A stretch of 30,002 nt of DNA from DASRZM01 sp035686365 (lineage in GTDB: Bacteria > Pseudomonadota > Gammaproteobacteria > Xanthomonadales > Xanthomonadaceae), in contig DASRZM010000088.1 of the NCBI GenBank assembly GCA_035686365.1, positions 1-30,002 of the forward strand. Direction: 5' to 3'. Numbering within the stretch: position 1 is the stretch's first letter; each line of letters begins with the position of its first letter. The notes beneath the pieces are model-generated. The model had not been told where the DNA came from. It was given only the letters and a program-made list of their open reading frames with translations, and made no database searches. Made by a program: the position numbers and the translations under genes. Shown piece after piece: positions 23,868 through 30,002 of the stretch.

Positions 23868-25715
23868 TCAGCTCTCCGGCGCGCCGCCCTTCTTCTGCTG
23901 CGCGATCCAGCGGTCGATCTTGGCCTCGAGCACGTCCAGCGGCAGTGAGCCTGTGTTCAGCACCTGGGCATGGAACTGGCGGATGTCGAAAGCCTCGCCC
24001 AGCTCGGCCTCGGCGCGGTCGCGCAACTCCTGGATCTTCAGTTCGCCGATCTTGTAGGCCAGGGCCTGGCCCGGAATCGCGATGTAGCGCTCGGTTTCCG
24101 AGACAGCCTCGGTCTGCGTGGTGGCCGAATTCTGCAGCATGTACTCGATCACCTGCTCGCGGGTCCAGGCCTTGCTGTGCAGGCCGGTGTCCACCACCAG
24201 CCGGATCGCGCGCCACAGTTCGGCCTGCAGGCGCCCGAACCACTGGTAGGGATCGGTGTACACGCCCAGCTCCTTGCCCAGCGACTCCGCGTACAGGCCC
24301 CAGCCCTCCGCGAAAGCGGTCTCGCCACCGAAGCGCCGGAACCTGGGCAGGTCGGTCAGCTCCTGCTTCAGCGCGATCTGGAAGTGGTGGCCTGGGATGG
24401 CCTCGTGCAGGAACAGCGCCTCCATGTCCCAGGTCTTGCGCACCGGCAGGTCGTAGGTGTTGACGTAGAAGACGCCCGCGCGGGTGCCGTCCTCGCTGGG
24501 CGACATGTACGAGCCCCCTGCGGCGGAGGCGGCGCGGTAGGCCTCCACCGGCCTGATCTCGAACCCGGCCCTGGGCGTGAGCGAGAACAGGGCCGGCACG
24601 CCCGCCTGCACGCGCTCGTGGAAGCCCCGATAGGCCGCCAGCAGCGCCTCCTCGGACTCGAAGGTGAACTTCGGATCGGTGGTCATGTGCACGAAGAAGT
24701 CCTGCAGGCTGCCCTCGAAGCCGACCTCCTCCATCACCTGCCGCATCTCGCCATGGATGCGCTCGACCTCGGCCAGGCCGATCTCGTGGATCTGCGCCGG
24801 CGTCATGTCGGTGGTGGTGATGTTGCGCACGTTGAATGCGTACCAGGCTTCGCCTTCGGGCAGGGCCGACAGGCCGACGCTCGTGCGCGAGTTCGGGATG
24901 TACTCGTCGCGGATGAAGTCGCGCAGGCGCGTGTAGGCCGGCACCAGCTGCTCCAGGATCATCGTGCGGTAGGCGCCACGCAGCCGCTCCAGGTCCTGCT
25001 CGCCCATGCCTTCGGGCGGATTGGCGACCGGGCGCCAGAACAGGCTCTTCTCGGCGTCCTCGACGATGTGCGCCTCCAGCTGCGGGATCACCTTCTCCAT
25101 CAGTACGCGCGGCTGCACCACGCCCTGCTCGATGCCCCGGCGCATGTTGGCGATGGCCTGGTCGAACAGCACCGGCAGCCGGGCGCCGCGCGCCAGCCAC
25201 TTGTCATAGTCCTCCAGGGTCTTGAAAGGCTGCGCGCCGGTGCCCGAACCGAGCATCACGGCCAGGTTGGCCATGTTGTAGAACTGGTTGATCGGGATGA
25301 GCTCGCCCGGAAAGCGGTCGCCTTCGATCGACATCCCGCGGTCGCGCCGGAAGATCTCGACGCTGATGCGGTCGGATTCGGACAGGCTCGCGGTGTCGAC
25401 CGCCTCGATGCGCGTCAGCCAGTCCTTTTCGAATGCCAGCGCCCGGTCCATGTGTTCCTGCGACAGGAAGTTGGGCAGACGGTCGTTGTAGCGGGTGTCG
25501 CCGACGAAGGTGGCCCGCAATGGATTGAGCTCCAGCGAGGCTTCCCAGTACTCGTCGAAGAGCTGCGCCAGCTGCTCGTGGCTGAACTGCGTCTTCGTCG
25601 ACGCAGTGGCCGGCGCGGCGGCTTCAGTGGGTGTTTCCGGCGCGGGCGCCTGCGGTGCCTCGCCGCACGCGGCAAGGGCGGCGATCACACACAGGGTCAG
25701 CAGATGACGGCGCAT
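23868..25715 (-). CDS. DUF885 family lipoprotein, putative metallohydrolase
   Basis: A 615-residue secreted protein. The N-terminus MRRHLLTLCVIAALAAC is a lipoprotein signal with Cys17, followed by a Pro/Ala/Thr-rich linker (APAPETPTEAAAPATAST) that would hold the domain away from the membrane. The DUF885 hallmark HEAIPGHH is at residues 437-444 and is followed by FAEGWGLYAESLG, where Glu470 is the expected third metal ligand. The family is distantly related to thermolysin-like or carboxypeptidase-like metallopeptidases, so peptidase activity is likely but not proven. ATG 25715 has GGAG 6 nt upstream. Two zinc peptidases of another family (M13) lie close by, suggesting a local interest in periplasmic peptide turnover. 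Confidence 0.92.
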   Translation of the reverse strand: MRRHLLTLCVIAALAACGEAPQAPAPETPTEAAAPATASTKTQFSHEQLAQLFDEYWEASLELNPLRATFVGDTRYNDRLPNFLSQEHMDRALAFEKDWLTRIEAVDTASLSESDRISVEIFRRDRGMSIEGDRFPGELIPINQFYNMANLAVMLGSGTGAQPFKTLEDYDKWLARGARLPVLFDQAIANMRRGIEQGVVQPRVLMEKVIPQLEAHIVEDAEKSLFWRPVANPPEGMGEQDLERLRGAYRTMILEQLVPAYTRLRDFIRDEYIPNSRTSVGLSALPEGEAWYAFNVRNITTTDMTPAQIHEIGLAEVERIHGEMRQVMEEVGFEGSLQDFFVHMTTDPKFTFESEEALLAAYRGFHERVQAGVPALFSLTPRAGFEIRPVEAYRAASAAGGSYMSPSEDGTRAGVFYVNTYDLPVRKTWDMEALFLHEAIPGHHFQIALKQELTDLPRFRRFGGETAFAEGWGLYAESLGKELGVYTDPYQWFGRLQAELWRAIRLVVDTGLHSKAWTREQVIEYMLQNSATTQTEAVSETERYIAIPGQALAYKIGELKIQELRDRAEAELGEAFDIRQFHAQVLNTGSLPLDVLEAKIDRWIAQQKKGGAPES

Positions 25716-25794
25716 TGCATACTCCGGACTCGGTGGGAAGCCCAGCACGCTACGCCCCGGTTGCGGCTGCGGCATGGGCCGAAAGATGGGGCCG

Positions 25795-25827
25795 GAAAGA
25801 ACACGCCCCGGCCGTGGCCGGGGCGTG
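25795..25827 (-). terminator. Rho-independent terminator downstream of the DUF502 gene
   Basis: A perfect 12-bp stem, CACGCCCCGGCC (25802-25813 on plus) with GGCCGGGGCGTG (25816-25827), closes a 2-nt gap. On the minus strand it is followed by TTCTTTC (25801-25795). It lies 166 nt past the DUF502 stop and 80 nt before the DUF885 ATG, so it should insulate the two genes. Confidence 0.75.
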
Positions 25828-25992
25828 AAGGTCGCGCGGGGCGGGCGGCTCAGCCGCCGGAGCCGCACACGCTGTTGCCGTCGAACGTGATGCTGCCGCG
25901 CCGTCCGGCGCAGCCGCGCCGACGGATCCGATCAGGCCGGCCAGCGCGCGCGCGGAAATCGGGGTCCGGTCAAGCCGGATCCGTGAATTCCG

Positions 25993-26706
25993 TCACAGGT
26001 CGCCGCCCAGGGGCTGACGCGGCGCGTCAGCCGCCGGACCGGCCGCGGGCGGCAGGTCCGGGCCCGGGCGGCTGAAGGGGATGCGCTCGGGCGAGACCGC
26101 GCCTCCGGAGATGATGAAGGCCATGGCCTGGTCGACGGTCCAGTCGGTCGGGGTGAGCCGCTCCACCGGGACGATCTCCAGGTATCCGGAGGTCGGGTTG
26201 GGCGTGGTGGGCACATAGACGGCCGCGAGCTCGCGGTCGGTCCCGATCTCCCGGACGATGCGGGTGACGAATCCGATGACCTTCATCTGCGAATGCGGAA
26301 AGTCGATCAGCACCACCCGCTGCGCGCCCTCGGGGCGCGTCTGCAGCACGGCCATCAGCTTCTTGGTGCCGCCGTAGATGGTCTGCACCAGCGGGATGCG
26401 CTCTATCAGGGCATCGACGGCCGAGAACAGGCGCTTGCCGACCACGCGGTGGGCGAGCCACCCGAGCCCGTACAGGCCACCGAGTGTGACCGCCAGCGCC
26501 AGCATGAAGCGCAGCCACGAGGTGTCCAGGACGAAGCCGAAGGCCGGCGCGATCCCCGCCACGCGCAGGAGCACCGCATCGACCCAGGGTGCGCTGAAGC
26601 CGCTGAGCTGGCGCAGGACGAATTCGAACACCACCCAGGTCAGCCACAGCGGGAACACCGTCAGGATCCCGGTGATCAGGTAGCGCTGGAAGCGAATGGC
26701 ACGCAT
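25993..26706 (-). CDS. DUF502 family membrane protein
   Basis: A 237-residue protein of the DUF502 family. Two N-terminal membrane segments are visible: YLITGILTVFPLWLTWVVFEFVL (about 9-31) and FMLALAVTLGGLYGLGWLAHRVV (about 68-90). They are followed by the conserved ERIPLVQTIYGGTKKLMAVL. The C-terminal domain contains VVLIDFPHSQMKVIGFVT, VYVPTTPNPTSGYLEIVP and DWTVDQAMAFIISGGAVSPERI, all typical. The biochemical role is unknown. The C-terminus is Pro/Ala-rich. ATG 26706 was chosen because upstream codons run into the hairpin array. On the minus strand it follows the kinase gene, separated by 243 nt that are largely the array. Confidence 0.92.
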   Translation of the reverse strand: MRAIRFQRYLITGILTVFPLWLTWVVFEFVLRQLSGFSAPWVDAVLLRVAGIAPAFGFVLDTSWLRFMLALAVTLGGLYGLGWLAHRVVGKRLFSAVDALIERIPLVQTIYGGTKKLMAVLQTRPEGAQRVVLIDFPHSQMKVIGFVTRIVREIGTDRELAAVYVPTTPNPTSGYLEIVPVERLTPTDWTVDQAMAFIISGGAVSPERIPFSRPGPDLPPAAGPAADAPRQPLGGDL

Positions 26707-26782
26707 GTCGGAGTTTCCAGTGGACCGTCGGTTTCCGGAGGGCAATCGAAGCGGCCGCAGCCGGAGGCGCACAAGGATTAAG

Positions 26783-26928
26783 GTCTGATCAAGTCCATCC
26801 TGGACTTGATCAGACTCGCCGAGTCCGGCACATGTCCGGACTCGGCTCCGCCGGATCAAGCACTTGCGTGCTTGATCCGCGAGCGCGCCATCCTTGGCGC
26901 GCGAACCTCTGAACTTGTTCAGAGGTTC
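26783..26928. repeat. Array of five consecutive perfect hairpins
   Basis: Stems, all perfect by my reading: H1 15 bp (26783-26797/26801-26815), H2 11 bp (26818-26828/26836-26846), H3 12 bp (26852-26863/26868-26879), H4 8 bp (26883-26890/26895-26902) and H5 11 bp (26903-26913/26918-26928). Loops are 3, 7, 4, 4 and 4 nt, and the gaps between hairpins only 0-5 nt. In all, 114 of 146 nt are paired. H1 and H4 share CCATCCT(T)GG at the tip; H3 and H5 share ACTTG at theirs. Sequence differs between stems, so it is not a CRISPR array. No T tract follows. Confidence 0.9.
26787..26829 (+). repeat. Dispersed 43-nt palindromic repeat, copy A
   Basis: This part of the hairpin array matches the minus strand of 14329-14371 at 40 of 43 positions without gaps. 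It covers most of hairpin H1 and the first half of H2. Here the H1 stem is fully paired, whereas copy B has one mismatch in the same stem. Confidence 0.8.
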
Positions 26929-26949
26929 CCAAGGCCACGCGGCCGGTGC

Positions 26950-28932
26950 TCAGCGGGCGTCGCGCACCAGGCGGATGCCCAGATCGTTGTAGCCGCGATC
27001 GGGATCGCGCGCCACCACCGATGCACCGGAACCTACCGCCAGGCGGCGCGAACAACCGCCCTTGCCTGCGCAGTCGCTGGTCCATGCGGCGAAGGCGCCG
27101 GCCTTGCCAGCGCCTTCCGACGCGCTCGGCAACCGCCAGCGCGCGCCCGTGCGGTCGCTCAGCCATTGCGCGTAGGCGGAAGCGTCCTGGTGGCTGACGC
27201 ACACGACCGGGTCGCCGCTGGCCTGCGGGAAGCCCGGATCGCGCCAGTCCTTGCGGTCGAACACGCGGATCAGCGAGATGGCCAGGTGGCAGCGCGCGGG
27301 CCCGCGCCCGGTCGCTTCGGCGAAACGCTCGAACTGGGCGCGGCTGACCACCAGGCTTGCCGACGCCGCAGGTCCTGCCTGTGCAGCGGATGCCGTGGGT
27401 TCGGGGACCGGTTTCTCCAGCGGCGCGGGCGCTTGCGCCTTCGCCGCCGGTTCGGCGGCCGGGACCGCCAGGCCCTGCATTTCCGGCAGGACGGCCGGCG
27501 GGGTCTCGCCGATCGCCGCGCGCAGGGCCGCTGCGCCCTCGGGCTCGCCGGCGGCATCGGTTCCGCGCAGCGCCTCGCGCACTCGCGCCAGGTACCGGGC
27601 GCGGTCGGCGTCCAGTGCTTCGCCGGCGGCGTCGGCGAGCATGCGGGCCTGTTCCAGGCGCGCCCGGGCCGATTCGAAATCGCCGCTGGCGACGTCGCCC
27701 GCCGTCCGCTCGCCCAGCCAGTTCATGGCCTGCCCGAGCCCGCGCACGGCCTCGCTGTTGCCCGGTTGCAGCCGCAGCACGCCCAGCCAGGTTTCGGCGG
27801 CATTTGCGCCGGACGGCGCCACGATCGCGCCGGCGGCGAACTGCTGCTGGGCAAGGTCGAGCGCACGCGCCCCGGTCTCCTCGTCGAGCGTGGCCGGCAG
27901 TTCGGGTGCCGGCACAGCGCTCACCGCCACCTGGCGCTGGGGCCGGCTGGCCATGGTCAGGGCGACGATCAGTGCCACCAGCGCCAGCCCGGCCGCGAAC
28001 TGGGTCCAGGGCGAGCGCCAGACCGGATCGCGGGCGATCACGTACAGCGCCGAGCGCAACCCGCCGCCGGAGCCCTGTTCGAGCCGGTCGAGCGCCCGCA
28101 ACATCGCCTGTGCGCTGCGGAAACGCCGCTCGGGGCGCTTCGCCAAAGCGCGGTCGATGAAAGGCTGCCAGTGTCGCGTGCCGCCCGGAAGCCGCGGGAT
28201 GGGATCGTGCGCGTGCATCAGCGCCAGGGTCAGCGGGTCGGTCGATTCGTACGGCAGCTCGCCGGTGAGCAGCTCGTAGGCGAGCACGCCCACGCTGTAC
28301 AGGTCGGCACGTCCGTCCACCTCGTCGCCCCGCGCCTGCTCCGGTGCCATGAACCCGCCGCTGCCGATGGTCAGGCCCGCACCGGTGATCCGGTGAGTCA
28401 CGTTGTGCGAACGCGCGATGCCGAAGTCGGCAAGGCGGGCGCGCCCGTCCTCGTCGAACAGGACGTTCTCCGGCTTGACGTCGCGATGCACGATGCCTCG
28501 CGCATGTGCATAGGCGAGGGCTTCGAGCAGCGCCCGCAGGATCGAGAGCACCATGGCTTCGTCATGGGTGAAGTCGCGCTGGCTCAGGTCGCCACCGGCC
28601 AGGTACGGCATCGCGAAGTACAGGCGTCCGTCCCCGGCGTGTCCGACCTCGTGGATGCCGACGATGTGAGGATGGTCCAGGCGCGCGATCACACGCGCCT
28701 CCTGTTCGAAGCGCCGGGACTGCTCGGGGTCGGCATTGGCGCTGGGGTAGATCACCTTGATCGCGACTTCACGGTCCAGCGACTCCTGCACGGCCAGCCA
28801 TACGCTGGCCATGCCGCCCACGCCGAGCCGCCGCACGATCCTGTAGCCCGGAATCGTCGGCGGATGCTCGTGGCTGCCGACGGCCGCAGACGCGGTCGCA
28901 ACCGCCGGCGAAGGCTTGTCGGAGGGGTTCAT
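26950..28932 (-). CDS. Membrane Ser/Thr protein kinase with C-terminal FGE/SUMF1-like domain
   Basis: A 660-residue Hanks-type kinase. The Gly loop is GVGGMASV (37-44), the ATP Lys is 59 (VAIKV), the alphaC Glu is probably 78, the catalytic loop HRDVKPENV starts at 149, DFG is 169-171 and MAPEQ lies at about 195-199; all catalytic residues are intact. One membrane helix spans about 311-328. The periplasmic part has a helical, TPR-like region with LGVLRLQPGNSEAVRGLGQAM, then an Ala/Pro/Glu-rich linker. The end is a short FGE-sulfatase-like domain (VSRAQFERFAEATG ... DPVVCVSHQDASAYAQWLSDRTGARWRLPSASEG ... GIRLVRDAR). The canonical W-E-Y-A-A-R-G-G after R-L-P-(T/S) is lost, so the domain is likely a binding or sensing module rather than an enzyme. 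ATG 28932 fits the domain layout. Confidence 0.92.
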   Translation of the reverse strand: MNPSDKPSPAVATASAAVGSHEHPPTIPGYRIVRRLGVGGMASVWLAVQESLDREVAIKVIYPSANADPEQSRRFEQEARVIARLDHPHIVGIHEVGHAGDGRLYFAMPYLAGGDLSQRDFTHDEAMVLSILRALLEALAYAHARGIVHRDVKPENVLFDEDGRARLADFGIARSHNVTHRITGAGLTIGSGGFMAPEQARGDEVDGRADLYSVGVLAYELLTGELPYESTDPLTLALMHAHDPIPRLPGGTRHWQPFIDRALAKRPERRFRSAQAMLRALDRLEQGSGGGLRSALYVIARDPVWRSPWTQFAAGLALVALIVALTMASRPQRQVAVSAVPAPELPATLDEETGARALDLAQQQFAAGAIVAPSGANAAETWLGVLRLQPGNSEAVRGLGQAMNWLGERTAGDVASGDFESARARLEQARMLADAAGEALDADRARYLARVREALRGTDAAGEPEGAAALRAAIGETPPAVLPEMQGLAVPAAEPAAKAQAPAPLEKPVPEPTASAAQAGPAASASLVVSRAQFERFAEATGRGPARCHLAISLIRVFDRKDWRDPGFPQASGDPVVCVSHQDASAYAQWLSDRTGARWRLPSASEGAGKAGAFAAWTSDCAGKGGCSRRLAVGSGASVVARDPDRGYNDLGIRLVRDAR

Positions 28933-29061
28933 CGAAATGCGGACCGGATGGACGCGGCGACCCCCAAGATACCGCGGAAAGCCGGCTTCGGGGTTCACGC
29001 CGGCCGCGGCTTCGCGCACGATGGCGGGAGTCGGCCGGTTCGGGTTGCCGGGGAGCTGGAT

Positions 29062-29610
29062 TTGCAAGCAGAGGATGTGAAGACCGGGGAGCGCCCACTG
29101 GTGCTGGCGCTGATGGGGCTGCCGGGGGCCGGCAAGAGCGCGCTGGCGGCGGCGCTGGCGCGCGAGCTGGACCTGCACGTGGTCGACCGCGACGCGATCC
29201 GCGCGGCGATGTTTCCGCGCTGTGCGCTGACGGCCGCGGAAAAGCACGCCGCGTTCCGGGCCGTGCTGACCGCGGTCGAGGTCAATTGCCTGCTGTCGCG
29301 CTCGAGCGTGATCGACGGGGTGACCTTCGCCCGCGGCCAGGACCTGGAGCGGGTGCACGCGGTGGCCAGCAAGTACCCGGTCGATACCATCGCGCTGTAT
29401 CTGGACTGCCCGCCCGAGCTGGCCCGCCAGCGGATCGCGCGCGACCGCCGCGAGCATCCGGCGCGCGACCGGTCCCCGGACCTGGTCGACCGCGTCATGG
29501 CGCGCTTCGAGCAGCCGCCGTCGACGGCGCTGGTGGTGGATGCGCGCGCGGCCGCCGATGTGGTGCTGAGGGAGGCGCTAGCCTTGATCCTCACCGCCCG
29601 CGGCAGCTGA
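29062..29610 (+). CDS. P-loop kinase-like ATPase
   Basis: A 182-residue protein with Walker A GLPGAGKS (residues 19-26), a nucleotide-kinase-like core (DLHVVDRDAIRAAMFPRCALTAAEK), and the lid-like segment LYLDCPPELARQRIARDRREHPARDRSPDLVDRVMARFE. These resemble the small AAA_33/gluconate kinase-like group that phosphorylates small molecules or nucleic-acid ends; the substrate is unknown. No ATG lies at a sensible place: TTG 29062 has GGGGAG 6 nt upstream and is my choice, with GTG 29077 as the alternative. It is divergent from the protein kinase gene (129 nt between starts) and overlaps the convergent DUF4442 gene tail to tail by 33 nt. Confidence 0.8.
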   Translation: MQAEDVKTGERPLVLALMGLPGAGKSALAAALARELDLHVVDRDAIRAAMFPRCALTAAEKHAAFRAVLTAVEVNCLLSRSSVIDGVTFARGQDLERVHAVASKYPVDTIALYLDCPPELARQRIARDRREHPARDRSPDLVDRVMARFEQPPSTALVVDARAAADVVLREALALILTARGS

Positions 29611-30002
29611 GCCGGGCTCGAGCCTGGCGTGCAGATGGACCTGCTTGCGCACCCGTGCAACCAGTTTGCCCTCTCCGGTGCGCACGTCGGTCTGGAAACC
29701 GTGCACGGCGCGGCCGCCGGGATCGGCTGCGATGGCGGCGCGGATCGCATCCAGCGTCGGCTCGTCGAGCTCGAACTGCGCGTACACGTCCTCCCGCACG
29801 GCCTTGCGGAATTCGATCTCGCCGGTACGGTCCCAGACGACGTAGCCGCGGCCCAGTGCGTGCATCAACAGGATCATCCAGAACGGATCGGTCATCGCGA
29901 ACAGGCTGCCGCCGAAGTGGGTGCCGACGTAGTTGCGGTTCCACGGTCGCATGCGCAGTTCGACCCGCGCGTGGCGGTAATCCTCGTCGATCGCGGTGAC
30001 GT
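29578..30002 (-). CDS. DUF4442 hotdog-fold protein, 5' end beyond the window
   Basis: The C-terminal part (141 codons) of a DUF4442/YiiD-C-like hotdog protein, a group related to acyl-CoA thioesterases. The core motif RNYVGTHFGGSLFAMTDPFWMILLMHALG is strong. A methionine codon at 29952 exists, but the frame continues upstream with good family sequence (ITAIDEDYRHARVELRM-like, reading V-T-A-I-D-E-D-Y-R-H-A-R-V-E-L-R), so the gene runs off the right edge. The C-terminus carries a polar Ala/Gly-rich tail. Its last 33 nt overlap the end of the P-loop kinase gene. The enzymatic substrate is unknown. Confidence 0.88.
   Translation of the reverse strand, partial: VTAIDEDYRHARVELRMRPWNRNYVGTHFGGSLFAMTDPFWMILLMHALGRGYVVWDRTGEIEFRKAVREDVYAQFELDEPTLDAIRAAIAADPGGRAVHGFQTDVRTGEGKLVARVRKQVHLHARLEPGSAAAGGEDQG

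Noticed and set aside
26783..26928. CRISPR array
   Set aside because: The five units are self-complementary hairpins with different stems; there is no constant direct repeat with equal-length spacers and no cas gene nearby.
26783..26928. Simple rho-independent terminator for the kinase gene
   Set aside because: None of the five stems is followed by a T tract on either strand, and five tandem stems exceed what termination needs. A factor-dependent block remains possible.
29591..29944. Second minus-strand frame at the right edge
   Set aside because: It is an out-of-frame shadow of the DUF4442 gene, which has the clear family motif and continues past the window edge.

Overview
This is a high-GC, densely packed chromosomal window that looks like a gammaproteobacterium, probably of the Xanthomonadales/Lysobacterales or a neighbouring order. 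The basis is inference: RapA, ThpR, pstSCAB-phoU with a Pho box, DUF502, an alkyltransferase-like protein, tandem M13 peptidases and a DUF885 lipoprotein occur together in such genomes. I see no rRNA, tRNA, insertion sequence, phage gene or CRISPR array.

Layout. (1) Positions 266-9499, minus strand: one tightly coupled operon encoding a Mrp/Mnh-type multisubunit cation/proton antiporter in the order E-F-G-(MrpA C-terminal/DUF4040)-B-C-D1-D2-small protein-D3. It runs on into a CNNM/CBS/CorC-type membrane protein and an ExoD-family membrane protein. Within the antiporter, neighbouring genes overlap or lie within 1-2 nt (mostly ATGA or GTGA junctions). There is no full-length MrpA; its parts are spread over separate genes, and there are three antiporter-like large subunits instead of two. 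(2) Positions 9611-14263, plus strand: the divergent phosphate operon pstS-pstC-pstA-pstB-phoU, preceded by a convincing Pho box and a -10 element. (3) Positions 14371-16070: a small unrecognised protein, then an alkyltransferase-like DNA repair protein (PWHR in place of PCHR) and a rhomboid protease. A long interrupted hairpin lies between the last two. (4) Positions 16074-23131, minus strand: RapA and two paralogous M13 metallopeptidases, with a rho-independent terminator between the paralogues. (5) Positions 23259-26706, minus strand: ThpR, a DUF885 lipoprotein and a DUF502 membrane protein. (6) Positions 26783-26928: an array of five back-to-back perfect hairpins. Its first part is a 43-nt repeat that recurs at 14329-14371 with three mismatches. 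(7) Positions 26950-30002: a Ser/Thr protein kinase with a C-terminal FGE/sulfatase-modifying-factor-like domain, a divergent P-loop kinase, and the 3' part of a DUF4442 hotdog protein cut by the window edge.

How the genes fit together. The left third is ion and pH homeostasis, with CorC and ExoD as likely co-expressed envelope partners. The middle is phosphate-starvation uptake and its feedback protein PhoU. The right half is housekeeping: DNA and RNA repair or processing, transcription recycling, periplasmic proteolysis and signalling. The features most worth a second look are the split, three-D-subunit antiporter with its unrecognised 87-residue protein, the five-hairpin array with its dispersed repeat, the long hairpin upstream of the rhomboid gene, and the kinase with an eroded FGE-like sensor.
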